Assembly: GCA_027019885.1 (NCBI GenBank)
Contig: JALUWC010000137.1
Span: forward strand, 1 to 14,182
Source of the DNA: Geoglobus sp.
GTDB lineage: Archaea; Halobacteriota; Archaeoglobi; Archaeoglobales; Archaeoglobaceae
Direction of reading: 5' to 3'
Length of the DNA stretch: 14,182 nucleotides
The position numbers and the translations under genes were made by a program. This document shows positions 1 through 6,368 of the stretch, in pieces. The notes below the pieces were generated by a model that searched no databases, had not been told where the DNA came from, and saw only the letters and a list, made by a program, of their open reading frames with translations. The stretch's first letter is position 1. Each line of letters begins with the position of its first letter.

Positions 1-66
1 TGGGGATTTGAACCCCAGGCCTCCGCCATGCCAAGGCGGCGCTCTCCCAGACTGAGCTACCGGCCC
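1..66 (-). tRNA. tRNA-Ala (anticodon GGC), 3' end cut by window edge
   Basis: Read on the minus strand, the sequence folds as a tRNA: 5' acceptor strand GGGCCGG (66-60), TA, D stem GCTC/GAGC with GG in the D loop, anticodon stem CCGCC/GGCGG, loop TTGGCAT giving anticodon GGC, a five-base variable region AGGCC, then T stem TGGGG/CCCCA around TTCAAAT. The 3' acceptor strand lies outside the window, so the G3-U70 alanine identity pair cannot be checked; the assignment rests on the anticodon. No intron is present in the visible part. Confidence 0.93.
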
Positions 67-100
67 AGGTGTGGAAGGCAAAAGATGAACTTGATGTTTG

Positions 101-108
101 TTTATAAG
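101..108 (-). promoter_or_regulatory. Likely TATA box of tRNA-Ala
   Basis: TTTATAAG on the plus strand reads CTTATAAA on the minus strand. It lies about 38 bases before the tRNA 5' end, which would give a short 5' leader before RNase P cleavage. The rest of 67-165 contains no gene that I can support. Confidence 0.45.
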
Positions 109-173
109 TATTGTGGAATGAAGGGGTTGTTATGCTGAAAATTATTATGTAATGATTTAACGGTGCAAAAACG

Positions 174-182
174 TTTATAAAT
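174..182 (+). promoter_or_regulatory. TATA box of the cytochrome maturation operon
   Basis: TTTATAAAT preceded by an A-rich stretch (CAAAAACG) resembling a BRE/TATA element. The predicted transcription start, about 25 bases downstream, is near 203, leaving a roughly 25-base leader containing GGAGGG (214-219) ahead of the ATG at 228. Confidence 0.7.
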
Positions 183-186
183 CTAA

Positions 187-205
187 TTTTACAACAGTAG
201 TAAAA
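187..205. promoter_or_regulatory. Dyad TTTTAC-N7-GTAAAA (site A), candidate repressor operator
   Basis: Perfect 6-base inverted repeat TTTTAC (187-192) and GTAAAA (200-205) with a 7-base spacer. It sits between the TATA box and the predicted transcription start, the usual place for an archaeal repressor site. The same arms and spacing recur at 625-645, and a variant recurs in the blaI-like promoter at 4456-4472. Binding by the BlaI-like protein is inference. Confidence 0.5.
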
Positions 206-227
206 GAGATGCTGGAGGGTTGATGGA

Positions 228-623
228 ATGGCAAACAGAAACATGTTTGTAAGGCTGATGATCCTGGTTGCTGCAATTCTGCTTCTGGCTTATCCAGCAG
301 CATCCCGTCCGGAATACCTGAAATACTTCAAGGATTTTCCAGATGAGATCAAGAAGTGCACTCTCTGCCATGTTCAGAGTTCCGGATACGGCGGGCTGAA
401 TCCATTTGGCAGGGATTTTGCCAAAATCGGATCTTTAACTCCTGAATTGATGCAGCTTGATAGCGACTCTGACAGATATTCTAACATTGAAGAGCTGCGA
501 GCTGGAACGATGCCGGGGGATGCCAACTCATATCCGGGCAAAAGCACACCCGACTTTACAGCAGACCTCACAGTTGTTGGCTTGCTTGTGGCGGCTGGTA
601 TCATAACCAGAAAGCTTAAATAA
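228..623 (+). CDS. Membrane-anchored monoheme c-type protein with calcium-loop motif
   Basis: A 131-residue exported protein, first gene of the cytochrome maturation operon. It has an N-terminal hydrophobic signal segment (about residues 6-25), a single haem c attachment motif CTLCH (44-48), an Asp-rich loop at 78-89 (D78, D80, D82, N86, E88/E89) resembling the DxDxDGxxNxxE calcium loop of dockerin/thrombospondin-3 repeats, and a C-terminal membrane segment (about 111-126) followed by RKLK. The topology suggests a small electron carrier held on the outer face of the cytoplasmic membrane. The ATG at 228 is set by GGAGGG eight bases upstream. The next gene begins 33 bases downstream, after a hairpin. 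I do not recognise a named family. A role as substrate, haem relay or electron donor for maturation is inference from position. Confidence 0.82.
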   Translation: MANRNMFVRLMILVAAILLLAYPAASRPEYLKYFKDFPDEIKKCTLCHVQSSGYGGLNPFGRDFAKIGSLTPELMQLDSDSDRYSNIEELRAGTMPGDANSYPGKSTPDFTADLTVVGLLVAAGIITRKLK

Positions 624-624
624 C

Positions 625-645
625 ATTTTACAAGAAATGTAAAAT
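625..645. promoter_or_regulatory. Perfect 8-bp inverted repeat, 5-nt loop (site B) between operon genes
   Basis: ATTTTACA (625-632), AGAAA, TGTAAAAT (638-645). It starts two bases after the stop codon of the monoheme gene and ends just before the GGTGA ribosome site of the next gene. Its core TTTTAC-N7-GTAAAA is identical in arms and spacing to site A in the operon promoter. It may act as a DNA operator, or as an RNA hairpin for processing or stability of the operon transcript. An A+T-rich 8-bp stem is a weak hairpin at high temperature, which slightly favours the DNA-site reading. Confidence 0.55.
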
Positions 646-656
646 TAGGTGATGAA

Positions 657-1082
657 ATGAGAAGAATGGTAATGCTGGTGGTTGCATTAATCATGCTATT
701 CGGAACATCCGCTGCTAAATACAATTCAATGGACGTGGAGGGAAAGATTTACTGCCCGTGCGGTTGCGGGGAGATACTCATCAACTGCCATTGCGATACT
801 GCGGTTCAGACAAGATCTGAGATAGGCAAAGAGCTGCTTGAGGGCAAAACGCCTGAGGAGATAATAAACAAGTATGTCACGCTTTACGGGAGTTCAATAC
901 TGGTCAATCAGGAAAAGGAGAACATAAAAAGTGCATCAAAGAAAAATCCCCAAGATATGCTGCCGTTCTATATAATCGGGATAGCAATAACCGGCTTCAT
1001 CGCATACAATCTCGGCAAATCAAAAAGAGGTGGCGGAAAGGGTGGAAAGAGAAAAAGCAAGGAGGAAAAGTGGGAGCTTTAA
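657..1082 (+). CDS. ccmH: CcmH-like cytochrome c maturation protein, copy 1
   Basis: A 141-residue CcmH/NrfF-type protein of System I cytochrome c maturation, which handles apocytochrome thiols for CcmF. It has a signal/anchor segment (4-20), a cysteine cluster YCPCGCGEILINCHC (Cys33, 35, 37, 44, 46), the helical region with EGKTPEEIINKYVTLYGSSIL (about 62-82) that matches the CcmH core (GKSxxEIxxxxVxxYG), a membrane span at about 102-118 and a very basic Gly/Lys-rich tail. Canonical CcmH carries CxxC; this protein instead has CxCxC plus CxC, so its redox or metal chemistry may differ. GGTGA precedes the ATG. It is followed 18 bases later by ccmF and has a paralogue directly after ccmF. Confidence 0.85.
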   Translation: MRRMVMLVVALIMLFGTSAAKYNSMDVEGKIYCPCGCGEILINCHCDTAVQTRSEIGKELLEGKTPEEIINKYVTLYGSSILVNQEKENIKSASKKNPQDMLPFYIIGIAITGFIAYNLGKSKRGGGKGGKRKSKEEKWEL

Positions 1083-1100
1083 TCTAAGGAGGTGTTGATT

Positions 1101-3050
1101 GTGGATGTAGGTAGCATCTTGATCTATTCTGCATTACTCAGCTCCATATACTCCATATGGGCTTACTACAGCGGAATATCCAGTAAAAATTCCAGAATAC
1201 TTCATAATGGCGAGAGGGCAACATATCTGACTGCAATTCTGATTTTGGCTGCATCAGGACTTCTGCTATACTACTTCTTGAGTGACAATTTTTGGATAGA
1301 ATACGTTGCATCTTATTCCAGCAGAAATCTGCCTGAATTCTACAAGATAACTGCATTCTGGGCAGGATCAGATGGCTCTTTACTCCTGTGGGTTCTTATT
1401 CTTTCCGGGTATCTCGTTGCCTACCTGAAGATTGAAAAGAAAGATGCCCTTTCTGCGTACACCATGCTCGTCGCCATGGGGGTTATGACATATTTCCTCC
1501 TACAGCTATCCACCGTTTCAAATCCATTTGACGAACTTGGATTCATGCCTGCGGATGGAATAGGGCTCAATCCACTCCTTCAAACTCCAGAAATGGCAGC
1601 CCATCCCCCAACATTATTTATGGGGTATGCTGGCTCGGCGATTGTATTTGCCTTGGCTATTTCCGGAGTTTTGACAGCCGACGATAAATGGGTATATCGG
1701 GCGAGAAAATGGATCGTGTTTACATGGGTATGGCTCACACAGGGTATATTCTGGGGAGCTTTATGGGCTTACAGGGTTCTCGGATGGGGTGGATACTGGG
1801 CCTGGGACCCTGTTGAAAATTCGTCACTTCTTCCATGGCTGACTCTATCAGCACTGATGCACAGCATAATGATTCAGGAAGCAAGGAAAGGAATGAAGCT
1901 ATGGAACATACTTCTTGCTTTCATAACATTCGAATTTGTACTTCTCGGGACATTCATAACAAGAAGCGGTGTCATCAGCAGTGTTCATGCCTTTGGACAG
2001 AGCAATCTAACGCCTCCATTCATGCTCATGCTTTTTACTGTTGCAGTGACAACACTCTGGGTAATCTACGAAAGGAGAAGCTACATAAAAAGTCAGGATA
2101 TAGTTGAGTCTGCGTTATCCAAAGAGGCAACTTTTCTGTTCAACAATCTAATACTTGTAGCCTCAGCTCTAACGGTTTTCTGGGGAACAATCTTTCCTCT
2201 GATAAGTGAGGGTATAACTGGATACAAGGTGACAATTGGTCCTCCATTCTACAATCAGGTCATAACTCCCCTTGCAATCGCTCTAATTGTTTTGCTTGGC
2301 TTTTGCATCGCATTTCCGTGGAGGATGGCACATGGTAAAGAGCTGTTGAAAAGGCTGAAATTCCCGGCTGTAGCATTTGCCGGAGGAATCGCTCTTGGAA
2401 TTCTCCTCCAGCTTAAAATAGAAATCATCATGGCTCTCTCGGTCTTTCTGTTTGCGCTTACAACTCATTTCCAGCAGTACATCTGGGACACCACGAAGTT
2501 CAGAGATGAATACGGCAGTCTGAGCAGTATCAAGATAATTCTCAGGAGAAGGAGAAGGTATGGGGGGTATACAGCACATCTGGGATTGCTGCTTGTTTTC
2601 ATAGGAATTGCAGGGGGGGTGTATGCTGAGAAATACGACAATGTTCTGATGGGGGTTGGAGATCAGAAAGCCTTTGGAGAGTATACCTTGGTATACAAAG
2701 GTCTCGGCTTTAAGGAAAGCGATCTGAAAGTTACGTGGTATGCTAACGTGGAGGTGTGGAAACAAGGAAGGTTGCTTGGTATTCTGCATCCGGCGATTGA
2801 AAAATACAGGACAGGAAATGGTGAGGAGATAAGAAGAGTTGACATCTATACTCATTTTCCTGAAGACCTCTACATAATCCTGAACGGCGCAGACCAAAAT
2901 CGTGCACTGTTTGAGGTCAAAGTTGATCCAACTGTGAATCTGATATGGCTTGGCAGCTGGATACTGACCGCTGGAGGTGTTTTTGCTTTGGTGCCGAGGA
3001 GTTTTGTCAGGGAGTTTGTTTTCAAGTCAGAAAGCGGGGTGAAAACATGA
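1101..3050 (+). CDS. ccmF: Cytochrome c-type biogenesis protein CcmF (haem lyase subunit)
   Basis: Polytopic membrane protein of 649 residues, about the usual CcmF length, which ligates haem to CxxCH motifs outside the membrane. The tryptophan-rich haem-handling WWD motif is seen as WGGYWAWDPVENSSLLPW (from about residue 229). The CcmF-typical FITRSGVISSVHAFGQS lies near 285-301. Candidate haem-ligand histidines are H168 (AAHPPTLF), H254, H296 and H493 (YTAHLGLLL). A soluble external domain lies near the C-terminus before a last membrane span. I chose GTG at 1101 because GGAGG (1088-1092) ends eight bases before it; a start at 1092 would overlap that ribosome site. The stop overlaps the next ATG (ATGA). 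The partners CcmABCE are not in this window. Confidence 0.95.
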   Translation: MDVGSILIYSALLSSIYSIWAYYSGISSKNSRILHNGERATYLTAILILAASGLLLYYFLSDNFWIEYVASYSSRNLPEFYKITAFWAGSDGSLLLWVLILSGYLVAYLKIEKKDALSAYTMLVAMGVMTYFLLQLSTVSNPFDELGFMPADGIGLNPLLQTPEMAAHPPTLFMGYAGSAIVFALAISGVLTADDKWVYRARKWIVFTWVWLTQGIFWGALWAYRVLGWGGYWAWDPVENSSLLPWLTLSALMHSIMIQEARKGMKLWNILLAFITFEFVLLGTFITRSGVISSVHAFGQSNLTPPFMLMLFTVAVTTLWVIYERRSYIKSQDIVESALSKEATFLFNNLILVASALTVFWGTIFPLISEGITGYKVTIGPPFYNQVITPLAIALIVLLGFCIAFPWRMAHGKELLKRLKFPAVAFAGGIALGILLQLKIEIIMALSVFLFALTTHFQQYIWDTTKFRDEYGSLSSIKIILRRRRRYGGYTAHLGLLLVFIGIAGGVYAEKYDNVLMGVGDQKAFGEYTLVYKGLGFKESDLKVTWYANVEVWKQGRLLGILHPAIEKYRTGNGEEIRRVDIYTHFPEDLYIILNGADQNRALFEVKVDPTVNLIWLGSWILTAGGVFALVPRSFVREFVFKSESGVKT

Positions 3051-3454
3051 GATTCATCCTTCTTGCAATTTTTCTTTTATCAATTGTCGTAAATGTTGCT
3101 GCTGTCACACTAAACGACATACAGACGGATGTGATGTGCACATGTGGGTGTGGAAAGGTTCTGGAAAACTGTGATTGCGGAACAGCAGAAAGAATGAGAG
3201 AGGAGATAAGAGGAATGATAGCGCGGGGAATGACGAAGAAGGAAATTATAACAGAGCTTCAGGACACATACGGAAAGGAGGTCCTTGTAAATCCCCCAAA
3301 GGAAGGTGTGTTTCTGGGCCTCTGGTATTATCCCGCGATTGCAGTTGGAGTTGGAATTGCGGCGATTTACGTCCTTCTCAGGAAAAGAAATGCCAAGTGG
3401 TACGCTGACCCTGATGAAATTATAAACGAGGAAGACCTTGAACTTGAGCACTAA
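3047..3454 (+). CDS. ccmH: CcmH-like cytochrome c maturation protein, copy 2
   Basis: A 135-residue paralogue of the protein encoded before ccmF. It has a signal segment (2-20), a cysteine cluster CTCGCGKVLENCDC (Cys31, 33, 35, 42, 44), a helical core with MIARGMTKKEIITELQDTYG (about 57-76), a membrane span (about 92-111) and an acidic C-terminal tail, in contrast to the basic tail of copy 1. The ATG overlaps the ccmF stop codon (ATGA) and follows GGGGTGA. A longer reading from 2945 is rejected because it would overlap ccmF by about 100 bases and bury the signal peptide. The last bases overlap the stop of the convergent peptidase gene. Confidence 0.85.
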   Translation: MRFILLAIFLLSIVVNVAAVTLNDIQTDVMCTCGCGKVLENCDCGTAERMREEIRGMIARGMTKKEIITELQDTYGKEVLVNPPKEGVFLGLWYYPAIAVGVGIAAIYVLLRKRNAKWYADPDEIINEEDLELEH

Positions 3455-4098
3455 GCATAGAACTTTTCAATCTTTCTTTTTGCTCTGTTCAAAGCATCTT
3501 TCCCAGCAATCCCTTCTGCATACTCGTCGGCCATGATCTCAATTCTATCCTGGGAGAGGGGCAGGAATGTAAGATACTTTAATCTGCTGAGAAATGGCGT
3601 TCTGTTCTCCATAACATGGAACTTTTCATGGGCTAAAACCGCTTTCAGTTCATCTTCCTCAAGCAAATCAATCATTCCCATACTCACAAAAATATCTCTT
3701 CCAAGGGTGAATGCCTTTGGCAGTGATGTGTTAAGGAGGTAAACTCTTTCGATTCCAATGAGCTTTTCGAGATCTTCATCTCTCTGAAAGCCATAGGTCC
3801 TTTTAAGGTGGTATCTGTATGCCGGTGGGGCTAAAACAAGAATGAGAAACGCAATGGTAGCATATCCAAAATAGATCTTTAAAAAGGAACCCATACTGCA
3901 GTTCATCGAAAAGTAGAGTATTGGAGCGTTGATCAGAGCGAGAATATTGGCAAACCAGTAAAATCTGAGTCTTTCAATGCTGTTTTTAACTAAGAAGTAT
4001 CCGGCAACTGACAGCAGAAATCCCGAAATGACAAAAACAGATGGCAGAAAAAGCGGTGAGTTTGCTATGCAGTAAACCGTGCACTCCACTGTGTTCAT
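3451..4098 (-). CDS. Membrane zinc metallopeptidase (M56/M48-like, BlaR1-type)
   Basis: A 215-residue integral membrane protein with hydrophobic spans near 15-37, 46-64 and 72-95, then a zinc-protease domain. The active site is HEKFH (157-161, an HExxH motif) with a likely third ligand E187 in EIMAD, the ExxAD pattern of M48/M56 peptidases. It is encoded directly after, and overlapping by four bases, a BlaI/MecI-type repressor gene, the standard arrangement of BlaR1/MecR1-BlaI/MecI pairs. In those systems the peptidase inactivates the repressor. Here there is no penicillin-binding or other recognisable sensor domain; Cys7, Cys10 and Cys67 lie in or near non-membrane segments. Family is clear from the motif; a signalling role is inferred from the neighbour. 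The ribosome site is AAGGGGAT. Confidence 0.83.
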   Translation of the reverse strand: MNTVECTVYCIANSPLFLPSVFVISGFLLSVAGYFLVKNSIERLRFYWFANILALINAPILYFSMNCSMGSFLKIYFGYATIAFLILVLAPPAYRYHLKRTYGFQRDEDLEKLIGIERVYLLNTSLPKAFTLGRDIFVSMGMIDLLEEDELKAVLAHEKFHVMENRTPFLSRLKYLTFLPLSQDRIEIMADEYAEGIAGKDALNRAKRKIEKFYA

Positions 4099-4448
4099 TT
4101 TTTAATCCCCTTTTTGTGGAAGTATTCCACAACAGCCTCTCCAAAATTGGCAACGAGTCTGTCAAGAACATTTTCAACAAATTTTCTTTCAAGCTCATCC
4201 CTTGAAAGTACAGGATAGAAAACAAACTTCCTCCGTCCATCAATTTTCTCCTGTCTTCTCTCAACCAGACCATTTTTGACAAGTCTGTCGAGTGTGGCTG
4301 CAACACTTGAAAGGGAGACGTTTATTTTCTCGGAAATGAGAGCAACGTGAGCTGATCCATTTTCCCATAGAAATTCCATTATCTTCTCTTCGAGTGGTGA
4401 AAGCGGGGATATTTTCTCGTCAAATTCAACTCTCTCAACCTTTACCAT
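4095..4448 (-). CDS. BlaI/MecI-family transcriptional repressor
   Basis: A 117-residue winged-helix regulator. The segment SPLEEKIMEFLWENGSAHVA (about 17-36), followed by SLSSVAATLDRLVKNGLVERR (45-65), matches the BlaI/MecI/CopY DNA-binding domain, where recognition helix and wing precede a C-terminal dimerisation region (about 83-113). Family members bind TACA/TGTA-like dyads as dimers and are removed by proteolysis through a partner membrane peptidase, encoded next here. The TATA box at 4470-4478 lies about 26 bases before the ATG and no ribosome site is visible, so the transcript is probably leaderless. A dyad in this promoter (4456-4472) suggests autoregulation. The antibiotic meaning of the bacterial name should not be carried over. 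Confidence 0.9.
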   Translation of the reverse strand: MVKVERVEFDEKISPLSPLEEKIMEFLWENGSAHVALISEKINVSLSSVAATLDRLVKNGLVERRQEKIDGRRKFVFYPVLSRDELERKFVENVLDRLVANFGEAVVEYFHKKGIKK

Positions 4449-4455
4449 GTTGAAA

Positions 4456-4472
4456 TTTACATCAGATGTTAT
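4456..4472. promoter_or_regulatory. Dyad in the blaI-like promoter (site C), candidate operator
   Basis: TTTAC (4456-4460), seven bases ATCAGAT, then GTTAT (4468-4472). Within it, ACATC-A-GATGT (4459-4469) is a perfect palindrome. It abuts the blaI-like TATA box and lies upstream of the predicted start of transcription. Arms and spacing resemble sites A and B, with one mismatch (GTTAT for GTAAA). A partial copy, ACATCAGA, occurs at 4527-4534. Confidence 0.5.
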
Positions 4473-4478
4473 AAAAAA
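4470..4478 (-). promoter_or_regulatory. TATA box of the blaI-like/peptidase unit
   Basis: Plus-strand TATAAAAAA reads TTTTTTATA on the minus strand, centred about 26 bases before the ATG at 4448. This geometry predicts a leaderless or almost leaderless mRNA. Confidence 0.6.
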
Positions 4479-4540
4479 GTTTGGTGATCCATACTGACCA
4501 ATCTCTTGCGAAAGGCTTGAGACTCCACATCAGAAAAGAT

Positions 4541-4558
4541 ATTCGTCCATGATCGAAT
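4541..4558. repeat. Inverted repeat ATTCG-N8-CGAAT upstream of cstA
   Basis: Arms at 4541-4545 and 4554-4558, the inner bases also partly symmetric around CATG. It lies directly upstream of the cstA TATA box, the position expected for an archaeal activator site. Function unknown. Confidence 0.35.
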
Positions 4559-4561
4559 GTG

Positions 4562-4570
4562 TTTTTAAAT
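4562..4570 (+). promoter_or_regulatory. TATA box of the cstA operon
   Basis: TTTTTAAAT with predicted transcription start near 4592. It leaves a leader of about 37 bases that contains GGAGGT (4615-4620), eight bases before the ATG. A dyad ATTAA-N7-TTAAT (4571-4587) lies between the TATA box and the start. Confidence 0.6.
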
Positions 4571-4628
4571 ATTAAGGAATGATTAATTGTGAGGGAATCT
4601 GCAACGGTATTTCTGGAGGTCTGATAGG

Positions 4629-6368
4629 ATGGCTCTGACAACGACCATGGTTATAGGGCTCGGTTTGATTGTCTATGCTGTTTTGTATCTAACCTACGGG
4701 AGAAAGCTTGAAAAGGAGGTAGTAAAAGCAGACGAGTCGAGAGACACACCGGCAAAGAAGTTCTATGATGGGGTGGATTTCGTTCCGGCAGACAGACCAG
4801 TGCTGTTTGGACATCACTTTGCCTCAATAGCTGGAGCAGCACCTATAGTCGGTCCAGTTTTGGCAATGGCATGGGGATGGCTTCTCGGTCTTGCATGGAT
4901 ATGGTTTGGAAATGTCTTCTTGGGTGCGGTGCATGACTATCTTTCCCTTATGGCATCAATCAGATATGATGGAAGAAGCATTCAGTGGATCTCTGGTAAG
5001 CTCATGAGCAGGAGAACATCTCTGCTTTTCCAGGTGTTCATATATTTCGTTCTGATCCTTGTGGTTGCAGCATTTGCAGCGGTCATAACGTCAATCTTTG
5101 TTAAAACTCCTCAGGTTGCAACAGCATCCATACTCTTCATAGTCTCAGCAGTGATTGTGGGTTTCCTGATGTATAGGGCGAGAATAGGGATGATTCCATC
5201 AACCGCCGTGGGTCTGGCACTCCTGGTGATCAGTGTATGGCTTGGCTTCCAGTATCCCCTCGTTTTAACAGCAAACCAGTGGTACGGTGTGCTCTTTGTT
5301 TATATAATCATCGCTGCAGCACTACCAGTTTGGATACTGCTCCAGCCCAGAGACTACCTGAACGCATGGATTTTATGGTTCGGGTTAGCTGCAGGTGGAC
5401 TTGCATTCCTTATAGTGAACAGGGAGATTAACTGGCCGGCATATACAATGTTCTCAGCCACTGTTGTGGGAGGAAAACCATCACCGTTCTGGCCAGTGAT
5501 ACCTCTTGTCATCGCTTGTGGTTCGCTCTCGGGATTCCACAGCATTGTTGCTTCAGGCACAACATCTAAACAGCTCAAAAGTGAACTTCACGGACTCACC
5601 ATAGGTTACGGTGGAATGCTTACTGAAGGTTTTCTATCAACGCTTGTTGTTACGTCAATAGCAGCGTATGGCATGTCCCTGCTTGGTAAGGCTGGTGCGA
5701 AACTTGCAAAGGCTGGAATTGATGCTGCAAAACTCAGCGATCCAACGTACATGGGTACCCATTATGTTACAGCTATGCTGAAAAGTTTTGGAAAAGTTGG
5801 GATTTTTGCACAGAGCTATGGGATGGGATGGCAGGATGCATTCGGAGTTGACATGAAATTAGGAACCATTTTTGCAGGGCTCTGGGTTTCTGCCTTCGCT
5901 CTGACAACTCTTGACACAACAAACAGGCTTGCAAGGTTCACATGGAGCGAGATAGTGGCTGAGGTTGTCGGTGATGAATCAGCAAGAAACATGCTGAGCA
6001 ACAGGTGGGTAGCGTCAATTGTTGCAGCGCTTATAGGTATTGGACTTGCAGCAACGGGGAACTGGACAATAATATGGCCGGCATTTGGTGGGGCAAATCA
6101 GATGCTTGCAGCCATTGCTCTTATGACAGCAGGTCTGTGGGTGAGAAATGTTCTGAATGTGACCGGTATAATGAGGTACCTCGTACTGGTGCCAGCCCTG
6201 TTCCTCTGGCTTACAGTTACCTTGGCGTACATCTGGTTCATTGTGGTTGTGAATCCAACAGCACCTGTTTTGGCAATTGTTGCAATTGAGCTCTTGCTTG
6301 CCATTATGCTGCTGTACGAGTTTGGAATGGCTGTCAGGAGAGAGAGTGAGGAGGCTGTACCTGCTTGA
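4629..6368 (+). CDS. cstA: CstA-family membrane transporter (carbon starvation protein A family)
   Basis: A 579-residue protein with about 14-16 hydrophobic spans. The family is recognised from FGHHFASIAGAAPIVGPVLA (60-79), closely matching the CstA signature GHHFAAIAGAGPLVGPVLA, with VHDYLSLMASIRYDGRSI (about 101-118), SGFHSIVASGTTSKQ, LTTLDTTNRLARFTW and WPAFGGANQMLAA further on. Bacterial relatives are reported to take up peptides or pyruvate; the substrate here cannot be read from sequence. It is shorter than E. coli CstA (about 700 residues) and lacks the large C-terminal extension. It is the first gene of a tightly packed five-gene operon, and its stop overlaps the TTG start of the next gene. 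The promoter faces that of the blaI-like gene across 180 bases. Confidence 0.93.
   Translation: MALTTTMVIGLGLIVYAVLYLTYGRKLEKEVVKADESRDTPAKKFYDGVDFVPADRPVLFGHHFASIAGAAPIVGPVLAMAWGWLLGLAWIWFGNVFLGAVHDYLSLMASIRYDGRSIQWISGKLMSRRTSLLFQVFIYFVLILVVAAFAAVITSIFVKTPQVATASILFIVSAVIVGFLMYRARIGMIPSTAVGLALLVISVWLGFQYPLVLTANQWYGVLFVYIIIAAALPVWILLQPRDYLNAWILWFGLAAGGLAFLIVNREINWPAYTMFSATVVGGKPSPFWPVIPLVIACGSLSGFHSIVASGTTSKQLKSELHGLTIGYGGMLTEGFLSTLVVTSIAAYGMSLLGKAGAKLAKAGIDAAKLSDPTYMGTHYVTAMLKSFGKVGIFAQSYGMGWQDAFGVDMKLGTIFAGLWVSAFALTTLDTTNRLARFTWSEIVAEVVGDESARNMLSNRWVASIVAALIGIGLAATGNWTIIWPAFGGANQMLAAIALMTAGLWVRNVLNVTGIMRYLVLVPALFLWLTVTLAYIWFIVVVNPTAPVLAIVAIELLLAIMLLYEFGMAVRRESEEAVPA

Noticed and set aside
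1092..1100. GTG at 1092 as ccmF start
   Set aside because: It overlaps the GGAGG ribosome site itself; GTG 1101 is correctly spaced.
2283..2897. 204-residue minus-strand open frame
   Set aside because: Lies wholly antisense to ccmF, has no recognisable domain or ribosome site, and low-complexity Ser/Pro/Gln content typical of shadow frames.
2945..3046. N-terminal extension of the second CcmH-like protein
   Set aside because: Overlaps ccmF by about 100 bases; the internal ATG at 3047 has a ribosome site and gives a proper signal peptide.
4095..4448. Beta-lactam resistance regulation
   Set aside because: Although the pair resembles BlaI/BlaR1, no beta-lactamase or penicillin-binding domain is present and the host appears archaeal.
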